DNA from: Candidatus Binatia bacterium
Lineage (GTDB): Bacteria > Desulfobacterota > Binatia > Bin18
NCBI GenBank assembly: GCA_951812575.1
Contig: OX638322.1
Span: forward strand, 1,425,925-1,489,924
Length of the DNA stretch: 64,000 nucleotides
Direction: 5' to 3'
Below are positions 1 through 7,992 of this stretch, piece by piece; the first letter of the stretch is position 1, and every line of letters starts with the position of its first letter. The notes beneath the pieces were generated by a model. The model made no database searches and was not told the origin of the DNA. It was given only the letters and a program-made list of their open reading frames with translations. Made by a program: the position numbers and the translations under genes.

Positions 1-825
1 ATGGGTTGCCAATTCGGCTAGCTGCCCACCGAAACTCATATCCCGCCGGTTGCCCTCCAGGCCTTCATCAATGGCGCCAGAGTTCTGCGCAAACTGGATG
101 GTACCGTGGTCATACTTACTCATGCCCTTGGCTAAGGCCAGATAGAATTCATCTGACATCATGTCCGAGACCATCAGCGTGCCATCATAGTCCCGCTGGA
201 CCGAAGCTCCATAGCCGGTTAAGCGCTGGGCGGCCCAGCCGTTCGCGCCGACTGCCATCGCTTCATCCATGATCTGGAGGATTTGATTCATCTCGGTGTC
301 GTTCGGCTGGCGGCTCTTGGCCTGGTCCCAGCCACCCATCACATAACTCACCAGTGGGGTGACCGGCACGAGCTGGATCATGTTGATGCCTTTGGGCAGC
401 CGGTCGATGTGATCCATCCATTGCGGAAAGGTCTCCCAGGAGAAAGGCATCGTGGCCTTCATGGCATCAAACGGAATCGCTTCGTTGCGCTCCATCGAGT
501 ACATTGAGCGGTCCGCGTCCTTGTGGTGCACCGGCGCAAAGCCAAACCCACAGTTCCCATTGGTGACCGAGGTCACGCCGTGCCAGCTGCCTATGGTGCA
601 ATAGGGGTCCCAGTGGATCGGGGCATCATAGTGCGCATGCAGGTCAACTGCCCCTGGAGCGACGATCAGCCCCGAGGCGTCAAGGATTTTTGCTCCATCG
701 TTGGTGTTAATCTTGCCGATTTTAGCAATCTTGCCATTGGCGATGCCGATATCAGCCTTGAACGGCGGGATCAGCGTACCATCAACAATCGTTCCGCCTT
801 TAATGACGGTATCAAACTGTGGCAT
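1..825 (-). CDS. N-acyl-D-amino-acid deacylase-like amidohydrolase (3' end outside window)
   Basis: The gene enters from the left edge, so only the first 275 codons are visible. The start at 825 follows an AAGGAG ribosome binding site. The N-terminus has the composite-domain strand of the amidohydrolase superfamily (VIKGGTIVDG). It is followed by the metal-binding HxH (H63, H65 in LHAHYD) and, near residue 90, the NGNCGFGFAP motif typical of the D-aminoacylase/N-acyl-D-glutamate deacylase group. Such enzymes are cytoplasmic zinc hydrolases acting on N-acyl-D-amino acids or other cyclic amides; the substrate here cannot be read from sequence. It lies 29 bp downstream of another minus-strand amidohydrolase and is probably co-transcribed with it. 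Confidence 0.85.
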   Translation of the reverse strand, partial: MPQFDTVIKGGTIVDGTLIPPFKADIGIANGKIAKIGKINTNDGAKILDASGLIVAPGAVDLHAHYDAPIHWDPYCTIGSWHGVTSVTNGNCGFGFAPVHHKDADRSMYSMERNEAIPFDAMKATMPFSWETFPQWMDHIDRLPKGINMIQLVPVTPLVSYVMGGWDQAKSRQPNDTEMNQILQIMDEAMAVGANGWAAQRLTGYGASVQRDYDGTLMVSDMMSDEFYLALAKGMSKYDHGTIQFAQNSGAIDEGLEGNRRDMSFGGQLAELATH

Positions 826-854
826 AACACTCTCCTTGGTTTGAATACTGTTAT

Positions 855-1970
855 TCAGACTTCAATATTGTACAGCTTCGCCGCGGTGTCGTGCACAATC
901 TTACGACGGTCGGTTGCTGAGAGCTCATTGAACGTCTCATTAATAAAGTCCTGAGAACGCGGCCAGGTCGCAGCCGTATGCGGATAGTCCGACGACCACA
1001 TGGCATTGTCCGGACCATAGATGTCAAGCGTCCGGATAAACAACGGCTCATTAATAAAGGTCGCATACACCTGCCGCCGAACATAGTCGCTCGGCTTGAG
1101 GCTCAACTTCGCCGTCGTTCCCATAGAGCCTAACCGCCCGTGTATGAGATCCATACGCCACATAAAATACGACATCCAGGCGACGTCGTTCTCAGCCGAA
1201 ACGATCTTGAGTTTGGGGAAACGCTCCAGGACACCGCCCAGGACGAAGACAGCCAAGGACCGCTCGACCTCGTGGTACAGCGTGGTGGCCTGGAGGGCAA
1301 GGTTGCCGCTAAAGAAATCGACTCCGGTACCCTTTCGGCCCGTCAGGATGTGAAGCGAGAGCGGCATGTTGAGATCTGATGCCGCCGCCCAAAATGGATC
1401 ATAGTCGGTATGGCTGTACGGCCGATCGACCGGCGCCTCGGCCCAAATCATCGCTCCTCTGACGCCTTTTTTGGCGCAGCGCTCAAGCTCTTTTACCCCG
1501 GCATCAATGTCTTCCAAGGTAATAAGCCCGAGTGGCAGAAGCCGTTTCGGATCATGGCTGCAATACTCTGCCGACCAGTCATTATACGCGCGAAAACAGG
1601 AGAACCGCAGTTCTGCATCGTCCAGCATGTACAGCGGCATACCCATGGAGGTGTAGATCGCCTCGGCAACCACACCGTCGCGGTCCTGGTCTTTCAGCCG
1701 GGCGGCTGGATCCCATACACTGGCTGGGGCCTGATCCATGCCTTTTTTGTTATGTTCAGGGAGGTCTTCTGACGGGACGCCCGCACCAAAAAACGCAGCC
1801 ACTGGAAAGGGCGTAATATTCTCGCAGACAAAATACTCGCCCTCTTTCCCGTTGAGGTCTTTCACCGTATGCGGAGCCTTATCTCGAAACTTCTTATCGA
1901 TTCGCTCCTTCCAGATGTTTGTGGGTTCTACGAAATGTGAATCCGCCGAAATAACACCATATTCCGCCAT
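855..1970 (-). CDS. Amidohydrolase 2 family (ACMSD/decarboxylase-like) metal hydrolase
   Basis: The product is 371 aa. The start at 1970 was chosen because AGGAGGGTG lies just upstream and the MAEYGVISADSH beginning fits the family; a longer frame to 2087 has no support. The N-terminal DSHFVEP and the C-terminal WSSDYPH segment are hallmarks of Amidohydro_2 TIM-barrel proteins, in which the late Asp-x-Pro-His belongs to the metal site. Family members hydrolyse or decarboxylate aromatic or cyclic substrates. It is followed on the same strand by another amidohydrolase and preceded by a terminator and a CaiB-type CoA-transferase, a catabolic context. The exact substrate is unknown. Confidence 0.85.
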   Translation of the reverse strand: MAEYGVISADSHFVEPTNIWKERIDKKFRDKAPHTVKDLNGKEGEYFVCENITPFPVAAFFGAGVPSEDLPEHNKKGMDQAPASVWDPAARLKDQDRDGVVAEAIYTSMGMPLYMLDDAELRFSCFRAYNDWSAEYCSHDPKRLLPLGLITLEDIDAGVKELERCAKKGVRGAMIWAEAPVDRPYSHTDYDPFWAAASDLNMPLSLHILTGRKGTGVDFFSGNLALQATTLYHEVERSLAVFVLGGVLERFPKLKIVSAENDVAWMSYFMWRMDLIHGRLGSMGTTAKLSLKPSDYVRRQVYATFINEPLFIRTLDIYGPDNAMWSSDYPHTAATWPRSQDFINETFNELSATDRRKIVHDTAAKLYNIEV

Positions 1971-2085
1971 AAAACACCCTCCTTGTTTAGGACGGTTATT
2001 GGAAAAAACTCCCCGAGAACCTGCTAGTGCTGCTACGATACGGCGTCTTACTTGATTTTTGCAAGAGATTTTTAGGAGTGTGCGC

Positions 2086-2120
2086 ACAAAAAAAGGACAG
2101 TCCTATCGAGCTGTCCCTTT
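2086..2120 (-). terminator. Rho-independent terminator after the CaiB/BaiF gene
   Basis: On the minus strand a GGACAG/CTGTCC stem (plus-strand arms 2095-2100 and 2111-2116, 10-nt loop) is followed by a run of Ts (plus-strand A run before 2095). It lies 30-60 bp beyond the stop of the CoA-transferase gene and upstream of the amidohydrolase start, so it probably separates the two transcription units. Confidence 0.7.
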
Positions 2121-2148
2121 CTGCGCGTTAAGAGCATGTGGGGAAGCG

Positions 2149-3339
2149 CTAGATCAGCCCTGCTGCTCGCATAGTCGCGATAGCCTGGGCGTCATAGCCG
2201 AGTTCCGTCAAGACCTCAGTGCTATGCTCGCCGAGCAGGGGCGCAGGCCGCAGCGGAACATCCGAAGCCGACAGTTTGATGGGATTGCCGGCCATGGTGT
2301 AGGTGCCGCGCGCGGGATGATCGAGTTCGAGGATCATATCCCGTTCGCGCAGATGTGGATCGTTCATGACCTCGCCCGTATCCTGACACGCCCCGCACGG
2401 CACCCCGGCCTCGGCCAAAATCCGCATGACTTCATGTTTGGGTTTTTTCGATGTCCAGTCTTCGATAAAGGCATTCACTTCAGCGGCGCGTTCAGCCCGG
2501 GCCTCGGGCGTGTGATAGCGTGGGTCGTCAATCAGGTCTTCCCGTTGTAGGGCGCACAGCAAGGGGTCCCACATCTGCTGCTGGGCAATAATGAACACAT
2601 AGTCGTTGGGCCCGCCGGGATGGCAACGATACGTCGTAGCGGGGACAAACCCGAGTTGATTGCCCGTGCGTTCAACCGGTTTGCCATTACGCTGGTGGTC
2701 GCGCAGGCTGACCCGCACCAGATTCACCACCGCGTCCTGCATGGACACTTCAACCTGTTGGCCGACTCCGGTGGTGTGGCGCTGCATCAGGGCGGCCAGG
2801 ATGCCGATGACGCAGTGCATACCGGTGCCCGAGTCTCCCACACATGACCAGGTGACGGTCGGTGGATTGTCGGGAAAACCGGTCACGCTCATCGAGCCGC
2901 CCATCGCCTGCGCCACGGGTTCAAAACTCTTGAACGAGCTATACGGCCCATACGAACCAAAGCCTTTGATACTGGCATAGACCAGGCGCGGATTGAGCTG
3001 TTTGAGGCTGTCATAGCCCAGCCCCAGCCGTTCCATCGTGCCGGGTCCGAAGTTCTCCAGCACGACATCTGCGGTTGTAATCAGTTTTTCAAAAGCCTGC
3101 TTGCCTTCCGGCTGTTTGAGGTCAAGCGCCAAGCTGCGCTTGTTGGCATTGAAAAACAGGAAAAAGAGACTATCCGTCCCCGGCTGGTCATTCAGACTCA
3201 CGCGGGCGATATCGCCCCGTCCGGGCGGTTCGACCTTGATGACGTCAGCCCCGAGCCAGGCCAAAATTTGGCCACACGACGGACCAGCCTGATTGTGGGT
3301 CAAGTCCAGCACCCGGATACCATCAAGCGCAGCGCTCAT
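2149..3339 (-). CDS. CaiB/BaiF (family III) CoA-transferase
   Basis: The product is 396 aa, the usual length. The N-terminal Rossmann-like segment (LDLTHNQAGPSCGQ, then GADVIKVEPPGRGD) and the VLENFGPGTMERLGLGY segment are diagnostic of formyl-CoA/carnitine-CoA transferase relatives. GDSGTGMH near residue 170 carries the Asp that forms the acyl anhydride in this family, so the enzyme should be active. It moves CoA between carboxylic acids in the cytoplasm; the acids are unknown. The start at 3339 has a GGGAG site upstream. The gene is apparently monocistronic, bounded by a terminator and an outer-membrane protein gene. Confidence 0.9.
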   Translation of the reverse strand: MSAALDGIRVLDLTHNQAGPSCGQILAWLGADVIKVEPPGRGDIARVSLNDQPGTDSLFFLFFNANKRSLALDLKQPEGKQAFEKLITTADVVLENFGPGTMERLGLGYDSLKQLNPRLVYASIKGFGSYGPYSSFKSFEPVAQAMGGSMSVTGFPDNPPTVTWSCVGDSGTGMHCVIGILAALMQRHTTGVGQQVEVSMQDAVVNLVRVSLRDHQRNGKPVERTGNQLGFVPATTYRCHPGGPNDYVFIIAQQQMWDPLLCALQREDLIDDPRYHTPEARAERAAEVNAFIEDWTSKKPKHEVMRILAEAGVPCGACQDTGEVMNDPHLRERDMILELDHPARGTYTMAGNPIKLSASDVPLRPAPLLGEHSTEVLTELGYDAQAIATMRAAGLI

Positions 3340-3374
3340 TGTCTCATGCTCCCTCCCCTAGTGTTTGGGCCACG

Positions 3375-4202
3375 TCAAAAATACCAGGCCAGCGTCAGCG
3401 ATAGATTGATCTCGTCGTTGTCGACCCGCACCGGAACAAAGACCCCATCGTCCAGATTGTGAAAGTCCCGGTCTTCGGCCAGATACTCGGTATAGCGCAC
3501 TTCGCCCCGGAGGCCGAGACGCGAGCCGAACATTTTTTCCAGCCCCGCGCCACTGGTCCACGCGGTAAAATACTCGTTCCGGGTACTGGCACCGGATATG
3601 AACTCGTCGGTCTGGCACCACTCGGGCATAGGGCACCCATGAAACCGGACCCGGAAGCGCGTCGCCACACGTCGCACACCGGCCAGGGCATACACGCTCG
3701 AGTCGCCTATCATCGTCTGAAGAAATTGCGGGCTGGTTCCCAGTTTGAAGGTCAGTCCGTAACTGAAATTCTTGGCAAAGGACCAGTCGTCGGGCCAACT
3801 CTCGCCCATCTGGTTGCGTCCCTCGGACTCGCCGATACCCTTGAGCCGCCCACGTGTGGACTCGCCGTGGAAGGCGATATCAAATTCGCTGTCCAGGAAG
3901 AGCCGCCCCTGGTCGAGCAGCGGCCAGCGATACCCGGCCAGCAAGCCGAACCCATACCCGGTCGCGTCGGCGGAGTCGCGGTCGCGGTTCACCTTGCCGC
4001 TCTGGGAGGTCATATTGAGCGGGCTGGTATTGTCCACGGTCTTTTTATACGAGGTGTCCAGCCATTCCGGGGTGCCGGTGATACCCAGGTAGAAGCGCCC
4101 CGAGTCGGCGAGGGCTGTCCCGACAGCACCCGGGCTTGCCATGATGACACCCGCCAGCAGCACGTATGGGAATTTTTTCCTCACTTTTGTCAGCACTCCC
4201 AT
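3375..4202 (-). CDS. Outer-membrane beta-barrel protein (opacity/porin-like)
   Basis: The product is 275 aa. A basic N-terminus, a hydrophobic stretch and an Ala-rich cleavage region (about residues 1-32) form a signal peptide. The mature part has alternating aromatic/polar strands (GRFYLGITG, GFGLLAGYRWPL, YGLTFKLG, RGEVRYTEY) and ends in LTLAWYF. The C-terminal Phe after alternating hydrophobics is the classical recognition signal for the Bam assembly machinery. Two Cys near residues 190-195 may form a loop disulfide. Function is unknown; a small 8-10-strand barrel is likely. The start at 4202 follows an AGGAGAGAGG stretch. Confidence 0.75.
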   Translation of the reverse strand: MGVLTKVRKKFPYVLLAGVIMASPGAVGTALADSGRFYLGITGTPEWLDTSYKKTVDNTSPLNMTSQSGKVNRDRDSADATGYGFGLLAGYRWPLLDQGRLFLDSEFDIAFHGESTRGRLKGIGESEGRNQMGESWPDDWSFAKNFSYGLTFKLGTSPQFLQTMIGDSSVYALAGVRRVATRFRVRFHGCPMPEWCQTDEFISGASTRNEYFTAWTSGAGLEKMFGSRLGLRGEVRYTEYLAEDRDFHNLDDGVFVPVRVDNDEINLSLTLAWYF

Positions 4203-4416
4203 ACCTCTCTCCTCCTCTGCTTAAAATGAGCAATTTCAATCATTTGGAACGTACAATCACCTTTTACCTTTTGGGCTTCTGCCGGATATTCCATACAGGC
4301 GGTATAGCAATTTGACACCTTATTCCGCATGGTGCAAATCAGTCAGAAATGTCGGCCTACGGGACTGGCGAGCGGCAGAGTTCCTTTCGAAGAGTGGGAC
4401 ATGTAGATTGTCGGTG

Positions 4417-4440
4417 TGGTGCTATGGTGCTATGGTGCTT
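4417..4440. repeat. Three tandem copies of an 8-bp unit (TGGTGCTA)
   Basis: TGGTGCTA TGGTGCTA TGGTGCTT run head to tail 41 bp upstream of the RHH antitoxin start, inside its likely promoter region. A unit length not divisible by three, placed upstream of a gene, could vary spacing by slippage. No promoter hexamers could be assigned around it. Confidence 0.6.
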
Positions 4441-4480
4441 GCAGCATTGAATCGGCGCTTATGAATAGGAGTGTATCCCC

Positions 4481-4726
4481 ATGCCTCGCCTGACCATCAG
4501 TTTAGCCGACCGGACACACCAGGCGCTGAAGGAAGCGGCGGCCCGGCAGAATCGTTCCATGGCTTCAATCATCGAGGAAAGCCTGGAACTGAGAGGGATC
4601 CGACCCTACGATACTGCCAAGGAGATCGTCGCCAAGGCGCGAGCGCAGTCTGGATTGAACGCTACCGACGCGGTGGCCCTGGCAGTCGAGGAAACAAGAC
4701 GTTTTCGTGACGAGCAATCGCGCTGA
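4481..4726 (+). CDS. Ribbon-helix-helix antitoxin
   Basis: The product is 81 aa. The N-terminal strand (MPRLTISLADRT) and two helices (HQALKEAAARQNRSMASIIEES) match an Arc/MetJ ribbon-helix-helix DNA-binding fold of the CopG type. The C-terminal half is charged and probably wraps around the toxin. A PIN-family toxin gene starts 42 bp downstream on the same strand, the usual order for such modules. By analogy the protein binds its own promoter and neutralises the toxin. Assignment as antitoxin rests on fold and position. Confidence 0.8.
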   Translation: MPRLTISLADRTHQALKEAAARQNRSMASIIEESLELRGIRPYDTAKEIVAKARAQSGLNATDAVALAVEETRRFRDEQSR

Positions 4727-4768
4727 GCGGCGTCAGCGGCCAAGTTCGAGAGGTGCGGAAGAGAGCCG

Positions 4769-5206
4769 ATGACGCCGAAGACTTGTATTATCGACACCAA
4801 TGTCATCGTTTCGGGGCTGATCGGCGCGGACTCGAACAGTCCCCCAGCACGGATACTGGACGCCATGCTTGATGGCGATCTCCTTTACCTCATGTCGGAC
4901 GACCTGCTCAACGAGTATTCGTCCGTGTTGCGCCGTCCGCGTCTCGTCCGGCTCCACGGACGGACAGACGACGAAATCGACAGACTCCTGACCGACTTGG
5001 TCGCCAACGCCATATGGCGCGAGCCTATCGCCAGCGGCGATGCGCCCGATACCGGGGACGATCATCTGTGGGCATTGCTTGCCAGCCATCCGCAGGGACA
5101 ACTCGTCACGGGTGACCAGCTTCTTCTCGATACCCCTCCGAGCGGCGCCTCTGTGACTTCCCCTCGTGGTTTCGTGGATACGTTTTTGTCCCCCAAAGAG
5201 CCCTGA
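4769..5206 (+). CDS. PIN-domain toxin (COG1569-type putative toxin component)
   Basis: The product is 145 aa. IIDTNVIVSGLIG at the N-terminus holds the first acidic residue of the PIN active site, LNEYSSVLRRPRL follows, and DTGDDHLWALL supplies further acidic residues. The layout matches the family annotated as putative toxin-antitoxin system toxin component, PIN family. PIN toxins are Mg-dependent RNases that cut tRNA or rRNA. It is paired with the upstream RHH gene. Start at 4769, with GAGAGCCG upstream as a weak ribosome site. Confidence 0.85.
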   Translation: MTPKTCIIDTNVIVSGLIGADSNSPPARILDAMLDGDLLYLMSDDLLNEYSSVLRRPRLVRLHGRTDDEIDRLLTDLVANAIWREPIASGDAPDTGDDHLWALLASHPQGQLVTGDQLLLDTPPSGASVTSPRGFVDTFLSPKEP

Positions 5207-5410
5207 TCGGACCTCTTTGGGGCCTCGGAGATTTGACGAATGTCAGCAAATGACCGCGAAATTACACCGGGAACAGCGGAAGCGGGAGAAGTGGGAGAAA
5301 CAGTCAGAGTTGGAGAAAGCAAAGAAGACCCTGCACTGAAGGGGAGGCGAGTTTTCCGATCAAATAGCTGGAGCGTTTCACGATAGGTTCTAACCGGCGC
5401 CAGGACACGC

Positions 5411-5433
5411 TCGTCATGCCGGACGTGATCCGG
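5411..5433. repeat. REP-like palindromic sequence
   Basis: CGTCATGCCGGACGTGATCCGG resembles the widespread REP core CGTCATGCCGGACTTGATCCGG and can fold with CCGGA(C/T) pairing. It lies just before the surviving end of a broken toxin gene. Only one copy was noticed in the window, so its status as a genomic repeat is inferred from resemblance to elements in other genomes. Confidence 0.45.
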
Positions 5434-5479
5434 TACACAGAGGGCGGGGGGTAGGGCTGGAATCCAGTCAGACGAGACT

Positions 5480-5605
5480 GCCGGTACGCTATGGGTGCTA
5501 CATGCCTTCCAGAAAAAATCCCGAGCCGGAATCAAGACGCCAAAAGCGGAGATTGACCTGATCCGGGCGCGGCTAGGACGATTAAAAAAGGAGTTGTTGT
5601 CATGA
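5480..5605 (+). pseudogene. Truncated HigB/Gp49-like RelE-family toxin (C-terminal remnant)
   Basis: Translating up to the TGA at 5603-5605 gives WVLHAFQKKSRAGIKT followed by PKAEIDLIRARL and a basic tail. This is very close to the C-terminal half of phage-derived Gp49-like HigB toxins (HAFQKKS...KTP..EI...R). The N-terminal half, with the first beta strands of the RelE fold, is not recognisable upstream; instead there is a REP-like sequence. The TGA overlaps the ATG of the following HTH antitoxin (ATGA), the normal higBA arrangement. The 5207-5479 stretch otherwise holds no convincing gene. The module is therefore an orphaned antitoxin with a dead toxin. Confidence 0.75.
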
Positions 5606-5916
5606 CCGAGAATGAGTGTGAGCTTGTCCGAGGAAGCGGAAATGTGTTTCGCGACTTCAACGATCCGCATGCCGACCTGAAGCAGGCCAAGGCCATCCTT
5701 GCGGCCCGAACCATCGCCGTACTGGATGAGCGTTCCCTCAGCGTACGCAAAGCCGCTCGCCTGACCGGGTTTGCCGCGGCCGATTTCTCCAGGGTACGCA
5801 ACGCAGACCTGGGCCGCTTCACCCTGGACCGGCTCATCAAGATGCTTGCCGCCCTGGACAGTCGCATACGGGTAACGGTTCATGTCGGTTCAGAACCGTC
5901 TGGAAGAAGGAGATGA
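5602..5916 (+). CDS. HigA-like HTH antitoxin (orphaned)
   Basis: The product is 104 aa. The order is GNVFRDFNDPHADLKQAK, a helix with an ILAARTIAVLDERSLSVRKAARLTG core, then FSRVRNADLGRFTLDRLIKML. It matches the HTH_37 group of XRE regulators that pair with Gp49-like HigB toxins. Its ATG overlaps the stop of a truncated toxin frame, and its 3' end overlaps the next HTH gene by 35 bp. It should bind operator DNA as a dimer. With the toxin broken it may persist only as a regulator or as an anti-addiction antitoxin. Confidence 0.8.
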   Translation: MTENECELVRGSGNVFRDFNDPHADLKQAKAILAARTIAVLDERSLSVRKAARLTGFAAADFSRVRNADLGRFTLDRLIKMLAALDSRIRVTVHVGSEPSGRRR

Positions 5917-6115
5917 CAAGCTCTTACTGGTTGCGCTGCGCAATGTTGTCAAATCCAAGGGCTTTACCAAGGTCGCCCAAGGGGCTGGGTTACAACGCGA
6001 GACCTTGTACCAGTCCTTCTTGGAAGACGGTAATCCCCGACTCTCCACATTGAGCGGCGTTCTTGGGCAGTTGGGCATGCGACTCAGCGTGACACCACAG
6101 GCGAAAAGCGCCTGA
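5882..6115 (+). CDS. HigA2-like addiction module antidote
   Basis: The product is 77 aa. LLLVALRNVVKSKGFTKVAQGAGL, then the ETLYQSFLEDGNPRLSTLSGVL segment, is characteristic of the small HTH antidote family (probable addiction module antidote, HigA-type), which normally ends just after a beta strand such as MRLSVTP. The start at 5882 lies inside the preceding antitoxin gene, in another frame. In intact modules a RelE/HigB toxin lies directly upstream. Here an HTH antitoxin of another family is upstream, so two antitoxins stand in tandem without a complete toxin. Confidence 0.75.
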   Translation: MSVQNRLEEGDDKLLLVALRNVVKSKGFTKVAQGAGLQRETLYQSFLEDGNPRLSTLSGVLGQLGMRLSVTPQAKSA

Positions 6116-6175
6116 ACTAAGGAAGTCCCGTAGGTCGGATGAACCGAAGGCGTAATCTGAAAGCTCTGAGACTGA

Positions 6176-6676
6176 CTAACGCAGGCGTTCAGCGTCACTA
6201 GTCAAACGGCGGCGGATTTCGGACTTTGGCAGCCGACAGCGTGGATGCTTCGCAATAGCGGTCAAACCGTCGTACAATTGCCGGATGCTCACTACATCAG
6301 CGTCGTGCATCTCGTCGAGGAGCCACAGCACCCCGTGACACTCGACCGCTTCATCAGCCGCGAGCTGACGAAGCGCCCCGTCACCACTCAGCAGGACCCA
6401 GGAGTGGGTTTGCGCGAGCGCAAGGGCGAAGCAATCAGGCAGGGAAAGCGCAGGTGCTCGCCGCCGATAAGTGATGGCGCGTCCTACACCGTCGCCGTCT
6501 AGTTCCTCAACGATAAGGCCAGGTCGTATCAACTCCTCACCACCGTAGTTCTTCAACTCGCGCTCGTAGAGCAGGTCGGGGACGACGAATCGAAACGGCA
6601 GGCGGAAGCTGGCCTCCAGCAGGGACCCACGTTCCAGATCAACCAGAACGGAGGTATCGGAGACCAGCACGTGCAT
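6176..6676 (-). CDS. PIN-domain protein, toxin partner of the ImmA/IrrE gene
   Basis: The product is 166 aa. VSDTSVLVDLERGSLL carries the first PIN Asp, LSLPDCFALALA the central acidic motif, and LLSGDGALRQLA the C-terminal acidic patch; together these form a complete PIN active site. It starts 5 bp after the Xre-ImmA/IrrE gene ends on the same strand, so the two are surely co-transcribed. By analogy with Xre-COG2856 modules it is the toxin (RNase) and the upstream protein its regulator or antitoxin. Confidence 0.75.
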   Translation of the reverse strand: MHVLVSDTSVLVDLERGSLLEASFRLPFRFVVPDLLYERELKNYGGEELIRPGLIVEELDGDGVGRAITYRRRAPALSLPDCFALALAQTHSWVLLSGDGALRQLAADEAVECHGVLWLLDEMHDADVVSIRQLYDGLTAIAKHPRCRLPKSEIRRRLTSDAERLR

Positions 6677-6681
6677 AAGAC

Positions 6682-7767
6682 TCAGTGTCCAACCACCTCG
6701 TGTTCAACAGCCGGCGGCTCCTCCATTCGTCGGTTCAGTTCATGCACCGACGTTTCAAGCACCTCCGCGGCCTTGGCCTCAGAAATCGCCCCTTCGGCAA
6801 GTGCCCGGAACGTGAGGCGCTCGAAACGCTTCGGCTCCTCGCCTGTCCTCGCATCCGGCTCTTGGTAGGGCGGAGTACGCCACCCGAGACGGTTAAAATC
6901 ATTGAATAGCCGCCTGAACAGGGTATCGCTGAAAATACCAAGCTCCTTGCAGCGATACGTAATCGCCTGAACGCTCGTACCAAAGAGTTGCTTCAACTCG
7001 AACAGCTCACCCCACCCGATTGACGTGCGGTGCTTCCCAATCTCTGACCACAGGGCGTCGGCCGGCATCAGGAAGGCCCCGGCAAAGCGGTGCGCGACCT
7101 TCTCCTCGTCCACCCTGGCTGCTACCTCCATGACCAAGTGCCCAAGCTCATGGGCCAGGGTGAAGCGCTGGCGCTCCCCCCAGTCCCGGCGGTTCACCAC
7201 AATGACGGGCACGGCATCTTTACCGGTACGGCGGACACGCGCCGTCAGGCCATCAATATGCGTCAGATCGACAGCAAGAGTCTTGATCCCTTGGTCTTCC
7301 AGGAGTTCGACAACATTCGGGATCGGATCGATACCAAGGCTCCAGTGGTCCCGCAGACTTCGAGCTGCACGATCAGCCTCGGAAACATCCCACATAACGG
7401 GATAGGGAGCCTCAGGTGGACGGTGCCATTCCACACTATGCAGGTTCAGCACTTCTTCCACCAAAAGATACCGCTCAAGAAGGTGCAGAACCTGGGCTTC
7501 AACCTGGGACTCCTCCCGCCTACTCGTGATCTTTTTCTTTCTGAACTCTACTGCTTCAAGGGCCATGTCCTGGTCCCCAACCAGATAGTCCACCGAGACG
7601 CTAAGCGCGTCGGCGAGCGCGATCAGAACTCCAGAGCTAGGCATGGACTCGTTGCGTTCGTATTTCCCGATTGCCTGGGCAGTGACTCGGTTTCCAATTT
7701 TTTCCGATAATGCCCTGAGAGACAGGCCAGCGGCGTAACGAGCCAACTTAAGTCTTTGTCCTATCAT
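6682..7767 (-). CDS. Xre HTH / ImmA-IrrE-family metallopeptidase (antitoxin-regulator)
   Basis: The product is 361 aa. Residues 1-65 form an XRE helix-turn-helix (LKLARYAAGLSLRALSEKIG, then QAIGKYERN). A linker follows, then the DUF955 peptidase with HELGH within FTLAHELGHLVMEV near residue 210 and the downstream ahRFAGAFLMP motif. Members such as ImmA and IrrE cleave repressors. The C-terminus is extended, with AAEVLETSVHELNRRM. The PIN gene follows after 5 bp. The promoter probably lies in the AT-rich 7768-7860 stretch. This protein could act as DNA-binding antitoxin or as a stress-triggered protease. Confidence 0.85.
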   Translation of the reverse strand: MIGQRLKLARYAAGLSLRALSEKIGNRVTAQAIGKYERNESMPSSGVLIALADALSVSVDYLVGDQDMALEAVEFRKKKITSRREESQVEAQVLHLLERYLLVEEVLNLHSVEWHRPPEAPYPVMWDVSEADRAARSLRDHWSLGIDPIPNVVELLEDQGIKTLAVDLTHIDGLTARVRRTGKDAVPVIVVNRRDWGERQRFTLAHELGHLVMEVAARVDEEKVAHRFAGAFLMPADALWSEIGKHRTSIGWGELFELKQLFGTSVQAITYRCKELGIFSDTLFRRLFNDFNRLGWRTPPYQEPDARTGEEPKRFERLTFRALAEGAISEAKAAEVLETSVHELNRRMEEPPAVEHEVVGH

Positions 7768-7992
7768 GTTCTGTTCCCCTTTTCTGAGAGTTTACAAAAA
7801 AAGAGAAAAAAATAAAATATGTAAATCTCCTCCATATCCTCTCTTCCCTAGAGGGCAAGGGAGAGGGGGGTCCCGCTTGCATCCCATCCGCTCGTAATCG
7901 GCCAAGTGAAAATCGTCCGGATGAAGTCAGGCTGCTTCTAGAGAAACTTTGTGGGTTTGTGGGGTTGGGTTGCCGGGGGGGTGAGCGTCTAG

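Noticed and set aside
5239..5385. Short frames between the PIN toxin and the HigB remnant
   Set aside because: 49- and 29-codon frames exist but have biased repetitive Glu/Lys composition, no ribosome site and no match to the missing toxin N-terminus.
7768..7992. Possible CRISPR or tRNA in the AT-rich stretch beside the ImmA gene
   Set aside because: No repeated units and no cloverleaf could be found; the stretch is best seen as a promoter region plus spacer.
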